DNA of 64,000 nucleotides, taken from CAJQQK01 sp963696075 (lineage in GTDB: Bacteria > Pseudomonadota > Alphaproteobacteria > Rhizobiales > Hyphomicrobiaceae). Under the pieces are notes generated by a model. It worked only from the letters and a program-made list of their open reading frames with translations, searched no databases and was not told the origin of the DNA. Position numbers and translations under genes: made by a program. This document shows positions 1-9,558 of this stretch, piece after piece. How positions within the stretch are numbered: the stretch's first letter is position 1; each line of letters begins with the position of its first letter. The stretch covers positions 1 through 64,000 of the forward strand of contig CAVOJD010000008.1 of the NCBI GenBank assembly GCA_963696075.1, read 5' to 3'.

Positions 1-237
1 CACGTCTTGCACAGCGGCAATCCTGCAATCAATCAGGATGGCCGGACGAAGATGCTCAAGTGCAAGATCTCACTGATCACGACAAAGCACATTGGACGAC
101 CGCACAGCCAAGTCGTCACCCATATCAACGTCTACGATGCGGTCGGTTTCGACCGGAGGGCTTTGCGCGTAGCCTCTGCCATACCCTTCTCCGATCGCGC
201 CAGTTCTTGGCCCTTGTCTTGGGCGATAAGGTTCAGC
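1..237. other. left edge, no gene recognised
   Basis: Two short overlapping plus-strand reading frames occur here, but neither resembles a protein family and both look like chance frames. The DNA probably continues the degraded mobile-element territory seen to the right. Confidence 0.3.
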
Positions 238-768
238 TCACACATGAACTGAATGAAGTTCGAACTCCGTCGTCATGTCATCTCCGTTATAGCCTAAACG
301 CGCTGAGCCGCCTGCCCAAACATACGCATCGCGCAACCGATTGATCGTCACATAACGATAAAACGGAATTCGATTTCGCCGTTTACCCCCTCCAACAATC
401 TCACCACTGGCTTTTTCGGTGGCTAGCTCGAGCTGATGCAATAAAATGGTAGGCTCCTTTTGACTGCAAGATCTGAACCGCAACGGCCCAAAAATGCAAA
501 GATGCCACCAGATACTGTGCATCGCAGCCTTGTGGACCGGCTCCTCGCCACCGCCGATAACCAGCACTCCCGCGCTAACCGGTGCCGAATGGATCTGCCC
601 CGAACTACCTTTTGGACCGCTGAGGCACTCGACGAGTGCCGTCGCATCTTTGGCGGCCTGAGCGACACGACGCCCACGCACGACTTGATCACTGGCAACC
701 TTCTTTAGTGCATCCCTGAGCCCCTTTAGATAACCCAAGAATTCCCAGTATTCAGGCGGCCTTGGCAA
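238..768 (-). CDS. hypothetical protein, possibly degraded
   Basis: This 176-codon frame begins at a TTG codon and encodes a mostly hydrophilic protein with a basic segment near residues 25-35 (VVRGRRVAQAAK). I recognise no domain, signal peptide or membrane segment. It lies downstream of another unknown frame (782-1090) and the integrase remnant on the same strand, so it may be cargo of the same old integrative element. The lack of a good ribosome site and the decay of its neighbours make a pseudogene likely. Confidence 0.3.
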   Translation of the reverse strand: MPRPPEYWEFLGYLKGLRDALKKVASDQVVRGRRVAQAAKDATALVECLSGPKGSSGQIHSAPVSAGVLVIGGGEEPVHKAAMHSIWWHLCIFGPLRFRSCSQKEPTILLHQLELATEKASGEIVGGGKRRNRIPFYRYVTINRLRDAYVWAGGSARLGYNGDDMTTEFELHSVHV

Positions 769-781
769 GGTTACGGTTCTC

Positions 782-1090
782 CTACGTCACACCCCAACTC
801 GGCTCATTGGCCAGAACATCACGCGTGAAAACTTCTCGACAAGCAAACGATAACTGGTCTGTCTCTTCCAGCGTTCGCCGTAGCCGACCAGTAAGGGTTG
901 CGACTTTTGTAAGATGACGGCGCACCGATTTGTTCGCAATCCACTCTGCATCGCTTCGCGAATGTATAGACCGCAACCGAACCCATAGGGCGAAGGCACT
1001 TTCGATGGATTCTCGCGAAACGGATGGAAGAACGACACCACCAGCCTGCTCAAGAGCGACCCAATCAGCGTCACTGAAAAGCAGGTTCAG
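782..1090 (-). CDS. hypothetical protein next to integrase, 5' end unclear
   Basis: About 102 codons are open, reading LNLLFSDADWVALEQAGG and onward, a composition that looks like real protein. There is no ATG or GTG at the front: the frame opens after a TGA just upstream and the first TTG is at 976. It starts 35 bases past the end of the integrase remnant in the same direction, a common place for an integrase-linked accessory gene. No domain is recognised. It may have lost its start codon. Confidence 0.35.
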   Translation of the reverse strand: MNLLFSDADWVALEQAGGVVLPSVSRESIESAFALWVRLRSIHSRSDAEWIANKSVRRHLTKVATLTGRLRRTLEETDQLSFACREVFTRDVLANEPSWGVT

Positions 1091-1124
1091 TATCCTGTCC
1101 CAACGGGTTCAAAGTTTCTCCGCC

Positions 1125-2309
1125 TTATCCAGATCCATCGGCAAAAGACCCGCAAAACGCTGCCCAGGAATCGATCACCTCCCGCCGGCGCTCGAGTGCA
1201 TCGCGACGCCGATAGGCCCGCTCCACGGCACTTCCAAGCGTATGGGCCAGCGCCGCCTCTGCAAGTTCCGGAGCGAAGTCCGTCTCGTCGCCGACCCAGT
1301 CACGAAACGAACTGCGGAAGCCATGTACGGTGTAAGGCTTCGCCTGCAACCGCCGCATCACCATCTCGAGGGCCATCCCGCTCAATGGCCGCGACGGTTT
1401 CTGGCTCGGGAAACACGAGAGAGTTTGCAAATCCACGCATTTCCTCAACGATCTGGGCGGCGCGCAGCGCCAACTGGCACACGATGCGCCCGACCAGCCT
1501 TCATCCGCTCGGCTGGTATGGTCCAGATCAATTGGTCCATGTCGAACTCCTCCCAGCGGGCTGCGAGGAGCTTGCCATCGCGCTTCTTGAGAAGGGCCTC
1601 TCCAGATCGACAGGCCGTCAAGATGACGAATTCGAGACTTCGAGCGGATACGGAGTTGAGCTTCCTCGTTTTTTGATGAACTCGGGGACAACCGCGTAGG
1701 GCATGGCTGGGTGGTGCCCCCGCGCCAGCTTTTCACGCTTCGGAAGCAACGTCTGGAGATGGCCGCGCCACCGCGCCGGATTTGCGCCATCGCGAAGCCC
1801 TTTGGCGGCCGCAGCATCAAGCACCCGCTCGACCCGACCTCGGACCCGTGATGCGGTTTCCTGTTTGGTTTTCCAGATCGGTTTCAGAACGGACAGAACA
1901 TCATCGGTATCGACCTCATCGATCGGCTTGCGCCAAATCCTTCGTGCGTACGTCGCAAGCGTATTCCGCCACTGCTGCCGGTGCTTCTCGTTGCGGAACC
2001 CCTCCTCCAGCGCTGTCACGACCTCAATCGCGAATTCCCCCGAACTGCGGCGTTGCATAAACAGGTTTGTTGGCCCTCCGTGGATCCTCACCATTCTCCA
2101 CAAGCATCCGGCAGTTCGCTGCACTGATGCGTGCGGCCTTGAGTGAGACGGTTTTCAAGCCGCCGAGACCAACCTCGATTTGACGTCCCCCTCGCCAAGA
2201 CATGAACACCCAGGAGCGCCGTGCCGGTTTTGTCGACGACGAGATAGAGCCCTGCACCGTCCGCACGACGCCCCGGCTTGCTGAGGCTCCGAACCTGCCT
2301 GTCAGTCAA
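1125..2309 (-). pseudogene. P4-type tyrosine recombinase (integrase), frameshifted
   Basis: The family integrates or excises genomic islands, often at tRNA genes. The N-terminal DUF4102-like start (TDRQVRSLSKPGRRADG, from a TTG at 2309) is followed, after shifts of frame near 2230, 2035 and 1670, by the SAM-like core (EFAIEVVTALEEGFRNEKH, then RVERVLDAAAAKGLRDG) and the catalytic domain. Catalytic residues remain visible: HGFR near 1325 and the active-site Tyr of ERAYRR near 1214. At least three frame changes mean it cannot make a functional enzyme. It marks an ancient integration event, but no tRNA or attachment-site repeat is visible beside it. The pieces follow the family order without rearrangement, so the assignment is firm. 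Confidence 0.9.
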
Positions 2310-2576
2310 TCGATTGATCTGCTGGGGGCACCGTCACAACTCTCCCTCGACCTTCAAATCTCACCCTAGGATCTACCCTAGGCAATTTGATGGCTCGCAG
2401 GGGATAGTAGTGAACAGATGCGAACGACAAAACCTTCTAACATCTGAAATATATTGAGAAATTAAAACAAGAGCGATTGACAGTGGACGTTCGTTCGGCG
2501 GACCCCCTCTCCGCCATGACCGGCCTGTCCAAATACAGCCCCCCAATTACCCCTCAACATTGAAAGGCTGGCCAGA

Positions 2577-2734
2577 CTAGCAGGCTGTCGAGTTTCGATC
2601 GTCAGCCTGCAGACTTGCGCGCGAAAACGACCTCTGACGTCATGCTGAACGAGCTGAAGCACGACGATCGAACTGCTGCTCGATCTGACAGCCATCAACA
2701 GAAGGCCGAAAAAGCAATTTCAACAGCCTGCTAG
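2577..2734. repeat. 158-bp MITE-like element with 11-bp inverted ends inside CTAG
   Basis: CTAGCAGGCTGTCGA at 2577-2591 is matched in inverse orientation by TCAACAGCCTGCTAG at 2720-2734, with one mismatch. The outer CTAG on both sides could be a duplicated palindromic target, leaving CAGGCTGTYGA as the terminal repeat. The interior is too short for a transposase, although the last codons before the right end resemble a transposase tail. It is best read as an internally deleted insertion sequence or MITE. The rest of the 2310-2918 spacer shows no gene. Confidence 0.6.
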
Positions 2735-2918
2735 AGCATACATCGTGGATGTAGATTTCTACTTAGCTCGTTTGCGTGCCGGTCATACTTGGAGCAGGTA
2801 GATCGCAAAAAACTTATGCCGAGCAAGAGAAATGGGCATGATACTCGAGGTCCACCCGCAACAGGATCAGCGCCTACAACTGCGTGCAGATAAGCTCAGA
2901 GGGCAAACACCATGGAAC

Positions 2919-4355
2919 CTATTCCTCACGACGGAAGATCCGGTGCTGCATGCTGAGGAACGCCGGCTTTCCAGACTTGTCACGCAGCAACTCACCAACC
3001 GTTCCTCGATAGGGGCCATCAGTCATGATAACCATGTCTTTACCCGCGCTGCTCATCGAAATCGGCGGAGGGTTCTCATAGAATTGGACACCTCCTAATG
3101 GTTTGAATAAGCGCTCAGCCATGAGCTGGTCGTTGTCAAAATAGAGTTTGTAGTCTTCATTATCCCCTATCCAAAGACCTTCGAAAGGTTCAAGGGAACT
3201 ACGATCTGCAGCAATTGCAACCAACGGTGTTTTCTCAATATCCAAATACTTTTTGAGAGCCAGTGCGATTACCGCATCGTACACCTCAATACCACGGTCG
3301 CTGTTCGTAAGAACAACGATCCCAAATTTCTTATCCGGTGCAAACAGCATCTTGGCGGTCTGACCTGCCGACCGACCGGCATGAAAAACGGTTCGCACAC
3401 CGCCGATATCCTCAACGAACCACGTAACGCCGTTGTTTTCACTCAGCTCACCTTCGACCAAGGGGCTGTGCGCCATGTCCAGCAACTTTGGAGACAACAG
3501 TTGACTGCCGTCCTTGCCCTTGCCGTCAAACTGAAATTGCATCCACTTCATCATATCACTGGCATTACTGAGTATGGCTCCGGCCGGATAGACGCTGCGC
3601 GGAAAAGGCGCAAAGCTGACCTTGGGTTTGGACGTTCCGTCATATACTCCGCCATGGCCGACAGCAAAGCGGTCTGCCATGAGTTCCGCCATGAAGAAGG
3701 AGGTGTGCGTCATGCCCAGCGGCAGGAACAATTCGTCCTTAACTTTTTGTTCATAAGATTTTGCACGGCTTACGACTTGAATGAGGCGTCCTGCAATGAT
3801 GAAGTTGATATTGTTGTAGGCCCAGACCTCGCCATAAGGTGTGCGTTGCGGTAGAAATCGAAAAGCCCGCACGGCCTTCTCCAAGGCATCTTCCCCCGAA
3901 CTGGGATCCTCAAAGTAGTCGCCTTGCCAGCCAGTCCGGTGCTGAAAAAGGTCGATGACCTTCGCCTTTTCTGAAGCCTCTCTATCCAGGACCGAAAACT
4001 CCGGGAGATACTTCCGAACCGGGGCTTCGAGGTTGAGCTCTCCGCGTTCTGACATTTTAAGAACGACGGTGGAGGTAAAAGTCTTCGATATGGAACCGAT
4101 ATAAAACACGGTGTCTTCAGTTACAGCCTGAGGATCGTCAGCATTAGTAATGCCGAGGCCGGCCATTTGGACCTTGCCATCGTGAATGATCCCAATGGCT
4201 ATGCCTGGGACTTTGATCTCGTCCATGAGTCGCTGAGCTTCGCTCTTAATTTCCTCGAACCGCGTGTCCATGTTTTTCTGGGCAGCTGCCGGCATTGGAA
4301 CGGTCTGCATTGCGCCGATGACCAAGCAGGTAAATAATGCTGCTATCTTTTTCAT
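2919..4355 (-). CDS. exported serine hydrolase, beta-lactamase (class C/PBP4-like) family
   Basis: The 478-residue protein belongs to the beta-lactamase family that includes class C enzymes, D-aminopeptidases and esterases. The ATG at 4355 is preferred over one 17 codons upstream because it follows GAGAGGATAAGAG and starts a clear signal peptide (MKKIAALFTCLVIGAM). Numbering from that start, the active-site SISK is at 88-91, YNN at 180-182 and HAG at 325-327, which replaces the KTG of true beta-lactamases. HAG or HxG is typical of esterase and peptidase members. A C-terminal domain of about 100 residues resembles the lipocalin-like tail of such hydrolases. It stands alone between mobile remnants. 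Substrate unknown; a peptide, ester or lactam is possible. Confidence 0.85.
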   Translation of the reverse strand: MKKIAALFTCLVIGAMQTVPMPAAAQKNMDTRFEEIKSEAQRLMDEIKVPGIAIGIIHDGKVQMAGLGITNADDPQAVTEDTVFYIGSISKTFTSTVVLKMSERGELNLEAPVRKYLPEFSVLDREASEKAKVIDLFQHRTGWQGDYFEDPSSGEDALEKAVRAFRFLPQRTPYGEVWAYNNINFIIAGRLIQVVSRAKSYEQKVKDELFLPLGMTHTSFFMAELMADRFAVGHGGVYDGTSKPKVSFAPFPRSVYPAGAILSNASDMMKWMQFQFDGKGKDGSQLLSPKLLDMAHSPLVEGELSENNGVTWFVEDIGGVRTVFHAGRSAGQTAKMLFAPDKKFGIVVLTNSDRGIEVYDAVIALALKKYLDIEKTPLVAIAADRSSLEPFEGLWIGDNEDYKLYFDNDQLMAERLFKPLGGVQFYENPPPISMSSAGKDMVIMTDGPYRGTVGELLRDKSGKPAFLSMQHRIFRREE

Positions 4356-4400
4356 CTCTCTTATCCTCTCTGTGCGTGGAGGTAATTCAACCGTCTTATC

Positions 4401-4644
4401 CGACATTCCCGAAGTGGCGTTCCGTGCGGCGTGAGGATCGCCTGAGGCTGCATGCTGAGCAAGTATTTTTCACCCCTAACGGCATCTGCGGTCGCGCCAG
4501 CGGCTGGAATTGGGCGGATTGGGCCACGCAGCTGCGGCGTCCTTGCCCGTCGACCATGTTTTTCAGCGTGTCGGGCAGACCTGTCCTGCCGCTTTTATTC
4601 AGGTTCGGCCTTGATTTCGGTCACGCGCATGACGGCGGCGCTCA
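4401..4644. repeat. 244-bp repeat, copy A (inverted copy at 9559-9802)
   Basis: This block recurs almost unchanged in inverse orientation at 9559-9802. The two copies enclose IS remnants, the first aminoacylase gene and its DUF3299 partner. Neither strand encodes a recognisable protein. It begins about 45 bases upstream of the serine hydrolase start, so it may supply upstream sequence to that gene. From 4645 to 4859 nothing else is identifiable. Confidence 0.75.
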
Positions 4645-4859
4645 AAGACGGCGGATGGTGGCAAGGATGACGCGCACCATCGGGCCGGCACCTGAAACGC
4701 TTCGCAGGAGCCGGACGCGTTCACTTTGACGACGGCAGCGGACATGCCATTGATGTCCGCCAGCGACGAGAGAAGTGGCTCCACAAATTCGGACAGCAGG
4801 GGAGGTGGATTGTCTGCCTGACAGCGGGCACGATTGTGCTTGCGAAACAGGAGCTATCG

Positions 4860-5600
4860 ATGACGAGACGACCGAGACGGAACCACTCTGCTGCCTTCAG
4901 GGCGAAAGTGGCGATCGCACGATCGCGCAGCTTGCCGCACACTTCGACGTCCATCCCAATCAGATCACAACCTGGAAGTCGCAGCTCGAAAGCGGCGCTG
5001 CCGATGTTTTCGGTGCGGGTGGCAGTTCAGCCCCTGCAGCACCGACCGCCGTCGTGCTCGACGGGTACTCACGGCGCGTGCTGTCATGGCGCGTATCGAT
5101 CACGATGGAGGCGTCATTCTGCGTCGAGACACTCGAGGACGCTCTGGCCACGCACAGCAAGCCGGAGATCTTCAACACCGACCAGGGCTCGCAGTTCACC
5201 TGTCCGCATTTGCTGTATAAAAAACAAATACTCACGGCGCGTGCTGTCATGGCGCGTATCGATCACGATGGAGGCGTCATTCTGCGTCGAGACACTCGAG
5301 GACGCTCTGGCCACGCACAGCAAGCCGGAGATCTTCAACACCGACCAGGGCTCGCAGTTCACCTGTCCGGCGTTTGCTGGCGTACTGGCGGCGAACGACG
5401 TCAAAATGCGCATGGATGGCAAAGGCGCCTGGCAAGACAACGTGCTTCGTCGAGCGGCTTTGGCGCAGCGTAAAATACGAGGCGGTCTATTTGCACGCCT
5501 GCGACTGCGTCAGCGCGGCCCGCACCAGGATCGGGCACTATCTCGAATTCTACAATCGCCGCCGCCCGCATTCGAACCTTGACGACCAGACACATGCGTC
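4860..5600 (+). pseudogene. IS3-family transposase remnant (orfA and end of orfB)
   Basis: OrfA starts at an ATG after AGGAG (MTRRPRRNHSAAFRAKVA), shifts frame, and continues as GDRTIAQLAAHFDVHPNQIT up to about 5030. It then joins the catalytic-core end of orfB: a DGYSRRVLSW block, the second catalytic Asp context FNTDQGSQFT, and after another shift the C-terminal FVERLWRSVKYEAVYLHA and FYNRRRPHSNLD. The N-terminal half of orfB is missing. A 141-bp segment of orfB is duplicated in direct orientation. The element is dead several times over. It lies directly against a truncated host gene at 5595. Confidence 0.85.
5066..5369. repeat. direct 141-bp duplication inside the IS3 remnant
   Basis: Bases 5066-5206 and 5229-5369 are essentially identical, both running from TACTCACGGCGCG to CACCTGTCCG. 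They are separated by a 22-base AT-rich spacer, giving a period of 163 bases. The duplicated part carries the DDE-core motif around FNTDQGSQFT. It arose after or during decay of the element. Confidence 0.9.
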
Positions 5601-5777
5601 GCATTCGCCGTCCAGAATTTCCAGAGCACGACAATCTCCCTGTTCAACATCAAGATGGGCGCTCCGCTCGCTGTCGTGGTGGCGGTTGTCTACCTGCTGG
5701 GGATGCTGACGGGTGGCAGCGTTGTTTCGCTGTTTAGGTGGGCAGTGTCGGAGGCGACGACGCGAACGAAAGGTTAG
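5595..5777 (+). pseudogene. 3' fragment of a LapA/DUF1049-like small membrane protein
   Basis: Sixty codons are open to a TAG at 5775, reading FAVQNFQSTTISLFNIKMG, then a membrane helix (APLAVVVAVVYLLGML), a glycine-rich turn and a basic tail. This matches the second half of small inner-membrane proteins with a LapA (DUF1049) domain: the residues after the first helix plus the second helix. The first helix and start codon are absent, replaced by the IS3 remnant. I infer that the insertion or a later deletion removed the 5' part. Confidence 0.6.
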
Positions 5778-5949
5778 GATTCACCGTAGAATCCGTTGCG
5801 ATGTCCAATCATCCTCGTTCGGGCTCTTTGCAGCAACGCTCTCCTATCAGCGTTGGACCCTGCATCGAAGGTCACACGTAGGAGCCCAGACCAGGCGCAG
5901 ATGAGGCCATTGGCGAGTGCGCGATGCGGGCGCCAGTCTAGTGTTCTGA

Positions 5950-6582
5950 CTCAGTCGGTTGGCTCCTGCCCGTGAAGTTGTAGCTCACGAGCCCGTCGGT
6001 GACGACGTGGGCTTCGGTCGCGATTTCGTGGTCGGCGAAGGCTTTCAATGTCGTCTCATCGTTATTGTCGGCGTGCGCGAGATGTACTCTGCCGTTGGCT
6101 TCCGCCGCCACCAGCACCAGCTGCTTGTTTGGACCGCCCGCCGCCGATCAAGCCTACGCTTGCGGAACCACAGGCCTGCGAGCCCGCCGAGCGCAGTTTG
6201 TGCAGCCACCTCCAGGCGGTTTCGCAGCTGCCGAACCCCATGATGCGCTGCAGATCCTTGGCCGAGATGCCGGTGCGCCGCGTTTTGATCTCGAAGATCC
6301 CCGGGAATCACATCTTCAACGGCTTGCGCGTCTTCTCAAGCACCGCGCACCGTGCCTGCGGTGAGCGACGTCTGATGCCTGCAGTCCGCGCATTCGAATT
6401 TGGCGCCGTCACCCAGCGTCCACAGTCTGTTGGAGCCGCAGCGTGCGCAGTCAGGCACTCCACGCCAGCGTGCCGCGATCAGGTAGGCGCGGCAGTCCTC
6501 TTCGCTCGAGCAAGCGCTCATCGAACTCGGTCGCCATCTTCGGAAACTCACGCCACAAGCTGTTCTGCATCTCGCTCGACAT
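5950..6582 (-). pseudogene. IS1595-family transposase remnant
   Basis: The ATG at 6582 starts MSSEMQNSLWREFPKM. After a frame change comes the zinc-ribbon typical of this family, CARCGSNRLWTLGDG followed by CADCRHQTSLTAGT. Later frames keep pieces resembling the linker and the DDE domain start. At least three frame disruptions and loss of a clean VDE catalytic block show it is inactive. Confidence 0.8.
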
Positions 6583-6900
6583 GGGACCATCATCCTTGAT
6601 GGCCACGACTTAAGCCGCGATTGCACCGGCAAGCGGCCGCTCCAGACGACATGTAATCCTCGTCGATGTCGCGTTTGATCAGTCAGGTTTCCGCCATCTT
6701 TGATACGTTGAATTGATGAGTTCGGCGACCGACGGGAAGCTTGACTCAGTCTCGCTACCTGACATCCTGGCGGCGCCGCCCTCGTTGATAAAGCGGAGGC
6801 GAAGGCCATCAAGGTTTCGGCTGAAGGTAAAATTATTCGTAGCGGCCAACTGATTGGACCTCAGCTGCGGTAGCTCAAGTCAACGAAGGAAAAAACTAAA
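6583..6900. other. intergenic, upstream region of aminoacylase gene 1
   Basis: No gene is seen in these 318 bases. They must hold the promoter of the aminoacylase gene at 6901. The only clear element is the ribosome site GAAGGA at about 6885, ten bases before the ATG. Confidence 0.5.
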
Positions 6901-8520
6901 ATGCGTTTCTTGTCAGCTTGGATATTGGCCCTCGTTGCCAGTAGCACCGTTGTCCTGGCGAACGACCTCGTCATCCTGAATGGCCGGGTCATGGATCCAG
7001 AGACGTTGTTTGACTCTGTTGCCAACGTGGCCGTCAAGGACGGACGCATCGTTGCGATCACCAAAGAACCCATCACGGGCAAGCAGACCATTGATGCCAA
7101 GGGCCATATCGTGGCACCGGGTTTCATCGACACCCATTTCCATTTTCAAATGCCGATCGGCTATTCCCTCGGGTTGCGCGACGGGTTGACCACCAGCATG
7201 GATTTCGAGATGGGCTGTGCGGGTTCCTATATCGCCGCCTGGTACAAAGCACGTGAAGGCGTGACCGGCGCCAACTATGGCTGCGCGGTCAGCCACGAGT
7301 TTGCCCGCGCGATGTTCATCGACGGGTCAGACGGCGCCGATTACCTGAAAGACGGCCCCATAGCCGCTTTAACAACCCGGGCGAAAACTGGCTGGAGCCA
7401 GACGCGCCCAACTCTGGAACAGGGCAACGCAATTCTTGCGGAGATTGACAAGGGCTTGCAGGCTGGCGCCCCCGGCGTCGGCAGCACCGTCGGCTACATG
7501 AGAGAGGGCGTCTCATCACGCGAGATGTACGAAATTCAGAAAGCCGGGGCACGGTATGGCCGCCCGACCGGCGCCCATACCCGCTATACGCTCGGCACCG
7601 ACACGACCGAGAATAACGGCGCGCAGGAACTCATTGCCAACGCCGTGTCGCTTGGCGCCCCGGCGATCGTCCTGCACTTCAACAATGACGGCTGGCGGCT
7701 TGCTCACGAAACGATCATCAAGCTTCAGGAACAGGGCCACAACATCTGGGGTGAAGTCTATCCCTACGCGGCGGGTTCCACCACGATCAATGCGTCGTTC
7801 CTGGAGCCCAAGAGCTGGATCGACGTATTCGGCAGACGCTATGAAGATACCATGCTGGATCCGGTCACGGGTAAGTACTATACCCTCGAGACCTACAAGG
7901 CCACCGTCGCATCCGAACCGACCCGGCCGATCGTCATATTCAAGCAGCCCAAAGAAAACGAGGCGAAGTGGCTGACGCTCAAGGGCGTGACCATGGCAAG
8001 CGACGGGGTTGGTGCCACGCCGTACGACGCCCCGTGGGATTACCCGTTCGAGAAACTGGGCGGAACCCACCCCCGCACGGCTGGCGCCCGCGGCGCTACG
8101 ATCAGGCTCGGTCGGGAAAACAACATCCCGATGATGCAGCTGATGTCGATCCTCAGCTACAACGCTGCCAAACATCTGGGCGCGATCGGCCTGAAATCCA
8201 TGCAAGAACGCGGCCGCATCCAGGCTGGCATGGTTGCCGATATCGTGGTGTTCGACCCCGAACTCTTCAGGGACAATTCAACTTACGAAAAGGGCGCAAT
8301 CCCGTCGACGGGCATGAAAGCCGTGATCGTCAACGGTCAGGTCACTGTGCGTGACGACGTGCTGCTTCCTGTCTTCGCTGGTCAGCCGATCCGGTTTGCC
8401 CCGGAAGACAAGCCGCGCTTCGAGCCGATCTCGGAAGCGGCGTGGAATGCCGAATTCTCGACCGGCATGCCTTTGCCATCTGACTTCTCGGGCGCCTTTC
8501 CCCAGAAAGTCGAAAACTGA
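6901..8520 (+). CDS. exported N-acyl-D-amino-acid deacylase-like amidohydrolase, copy 1
   Basis: The 539-residue protein belongs to the D-aminoacylase branch of the amidohydrolase superfamily (Amidohydro_3), metal-dependent enzymes that cleave N-acyl groups or related amides. A signal peptide (MRFLSAWILALVASS) predicts export. The first metal motif is DTHFH with H79 and H81. Further candidate ligands are E103 in TSMDFEMG, H226 in GAHTR, H259 in VLHF and D368 in ASDG. The NCG motif of classical D-aminoacylases is not present at the E103 position, so the metal site may differ. The gene forms a two-gene operon with the DUF3299 gene 31 bases downstream. A closely similar gene lies at 19531-21168, and a more distant one at 21235-22860. 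Exact substrate unknown. Confidence 0.85.
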   Translation: MRFLSAWILALVASSTVVLANDLVILNGRVMDPETLFDSVANVAVKDGRIVAITKEPITGKQTIDAKGHIVAPGFIDTHFHFQMPIGYSLGLRDGLTTSMDFEMGCAGSYIAAWYKAREGVTGANYGCAVSHEFARAMFIDGSDGADYLKDGPIAALTTRAKTGWSQTRPTLEQGNAILAEIDKGLQAGAPGVGSTVGYMREGVSSREMYEIQKAGARYGRPTGAHTRYTLGTDTTENNGAQELIANAVSLGAPAIVLHFNNDGWRLAHETIIKLQEQGHNIWGEVYPYAAGSTTINASFLEPKSWIDVFGRRYEDTMLDPVTGKYYTLETYKATVASEPTRPIVIFKQPKENEAKWLTLKGVTMASDGVGATPYDAPWDYPFEKLGGTHPRTAGARGATIRLGRENNIPMMQLMSILSYNAAKHLGAIGLKSMQERGRIQAGMVADIVVFDPELFRDNSTYEKGAIPSTGMKAVIVNGQVTVRDDVLLPVFAGQPIRFAPEDKPRFEPISEAAWNAEFSTGMPLPSDFSGAFPQKVEN

Positions 8521-8551
8521 TTGCGAGAAGCTTGAACAAGGAGACGGGATC

Positions 8552-9241
8552 ATGCGGTTTTTGAGCTCTGTCTTTGTGGCGGCCATGTTGGTCGCCACGC
8601 AAGCGTCTGCAAAACCCGAGGTGATCCAGTTTTCAGACCTTGTGGATCCTTTGGCCGTCGCCTTCGACGATCCCTATAGAGACATGGGGTTTCAATTGCT
8701 GAATGAGTTGAAGCTCGTTGTGGAGCTGGATCAGAAACTCACGAACGACAAACTTGCGCCGGAGGAGCGTGCGCGCCTAGAAGCTCGTCGCGTGGCCGCT
8801 CAGGAAAAGTTAAAAGCGAACGGCCAAGACGTCGATGCGCTGTTGAGCCAGCGCTGGATCGTCGCCAAGAAGCGACAGGCTGCCCGCATGGCCACCAACC
8901 CAATTTTCGACGGAGCCGAGATCACCCTCTCGGGCTACCTGATCCCGGCACCACGGGCTGTCGACGGCAGCGGGTTCGGCTATCTGGTATCCCAGGTGGG
9001 GATGTGCAGCCACCTTCCGCCACCGCCGCCAAATCAGCTCGTACGGGTCAAGCTGCGTGCGGATCAGGGGAGCCAGAGCCAGTCTCTCTATGTGCCGGTT
9101 CGAATTTCGGGAGCGCTGCACGTGGAGAAAAGCGATGCAACCATATTTATTCTCGATGGAAAGGCACGCATGCTCAGCGGCTGGACCCTCGAAGCCAAAA
9201 CCATCGACTTATCTGTTGCTGGAAAACAGCAGCAGAATTGA
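8552..9241 (+). CDS. exported DUF3299 protein, copy 1
   Basis: The ATG at 8552 follows AAGGAGACGGGATC; the longer upstream frame is an overlap with the preceding gene. The 229-residue product has a signal peptide (MRFLSSVFVAAMLVATQASA). Its N-terminal half is helical with charged heptads. The C-terminal DUF3299 domain carries the hallmark GYLIPAPRAVDG and MCSHLPPPPPNQ segments, whose Cys, His and proline run suggest a metal or small-molecule site. DUF3299 has no established function. Co-transcription with the aminoacylase, and presence of a second copy (15490-16134) in the other hydrolase cluster, link it to that enzyme system. Confidence 0.85.
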   Translation: MRFLSSVFVAAMLVATQASAKPEVIQFSDLVDPLAVAFDDPYRDMGFQLLNELKLVVELDQKLTNDKLAPEERARLEARRVAAQEKLKANGQDVDALLSQRWIVAKKRQAARMATNPIFDGAEITLSGYLIPAPRAVDGSGFGYLVSQVGMCSHLPPPPPNQLVRVKLRADQGSQSQSLYVPVRISGALHVEKSDATIFILDGKARMLSGWTLEAKTIDLSVAGKQQQN

Positions 9242-9267
9242 CGTTTGACATTCGTCCGAACAAAATC

Positions 9268-9510
9268 ACAAGAGCGGATGGACTGACCCTGCACCTTGAG
9301 AAGCGCGATCTCCTCGCGCTCGGCCAATGACAGATACCGCACGGAGAGCGGCTTTGCCGCGGAGCTGAACATCATTGGTGGCATGCCGCCTGCCTTTCGG
9401 AACCATCTGGTCCCTACAGGCTGCGACACGCCAGCTTGGAGCGCAGCATCTTCGCTGCTCCGCCCCTTGGCAATCGCCCGCCAAAATCTTGTCTGCTCAT
9501 CGCGTCCCGC
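9268..9510 (-). pseudogene. IS30-family transposase remnant, N-terminal part
   Basis: In two frames the minus strand reads GVSQPVGTRWFRKAGGMPP and then RYLSLAEREEIALLKVQG, the N-terminal helix-turn-helix region of IS30-type transposases. A frame change lies before it. The catalytic domain is missing: the homology ends next to the 3' end of the DUF3299 gene. It is a short dead fragment adjoining repeat copy B. Confidence 0.75.
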
Positions 9511-9558
9511 AACAGGCGGTCGTCCTGGTGACGCCAGTGGTGCTCGTTCTGACCGTCG

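Noticed and set aside
1125..2345. Attachment site or tRNA next to the integrase
   Set aside because: No tRNA-like fold or repeated att core was found near either end of the integrase remnant.
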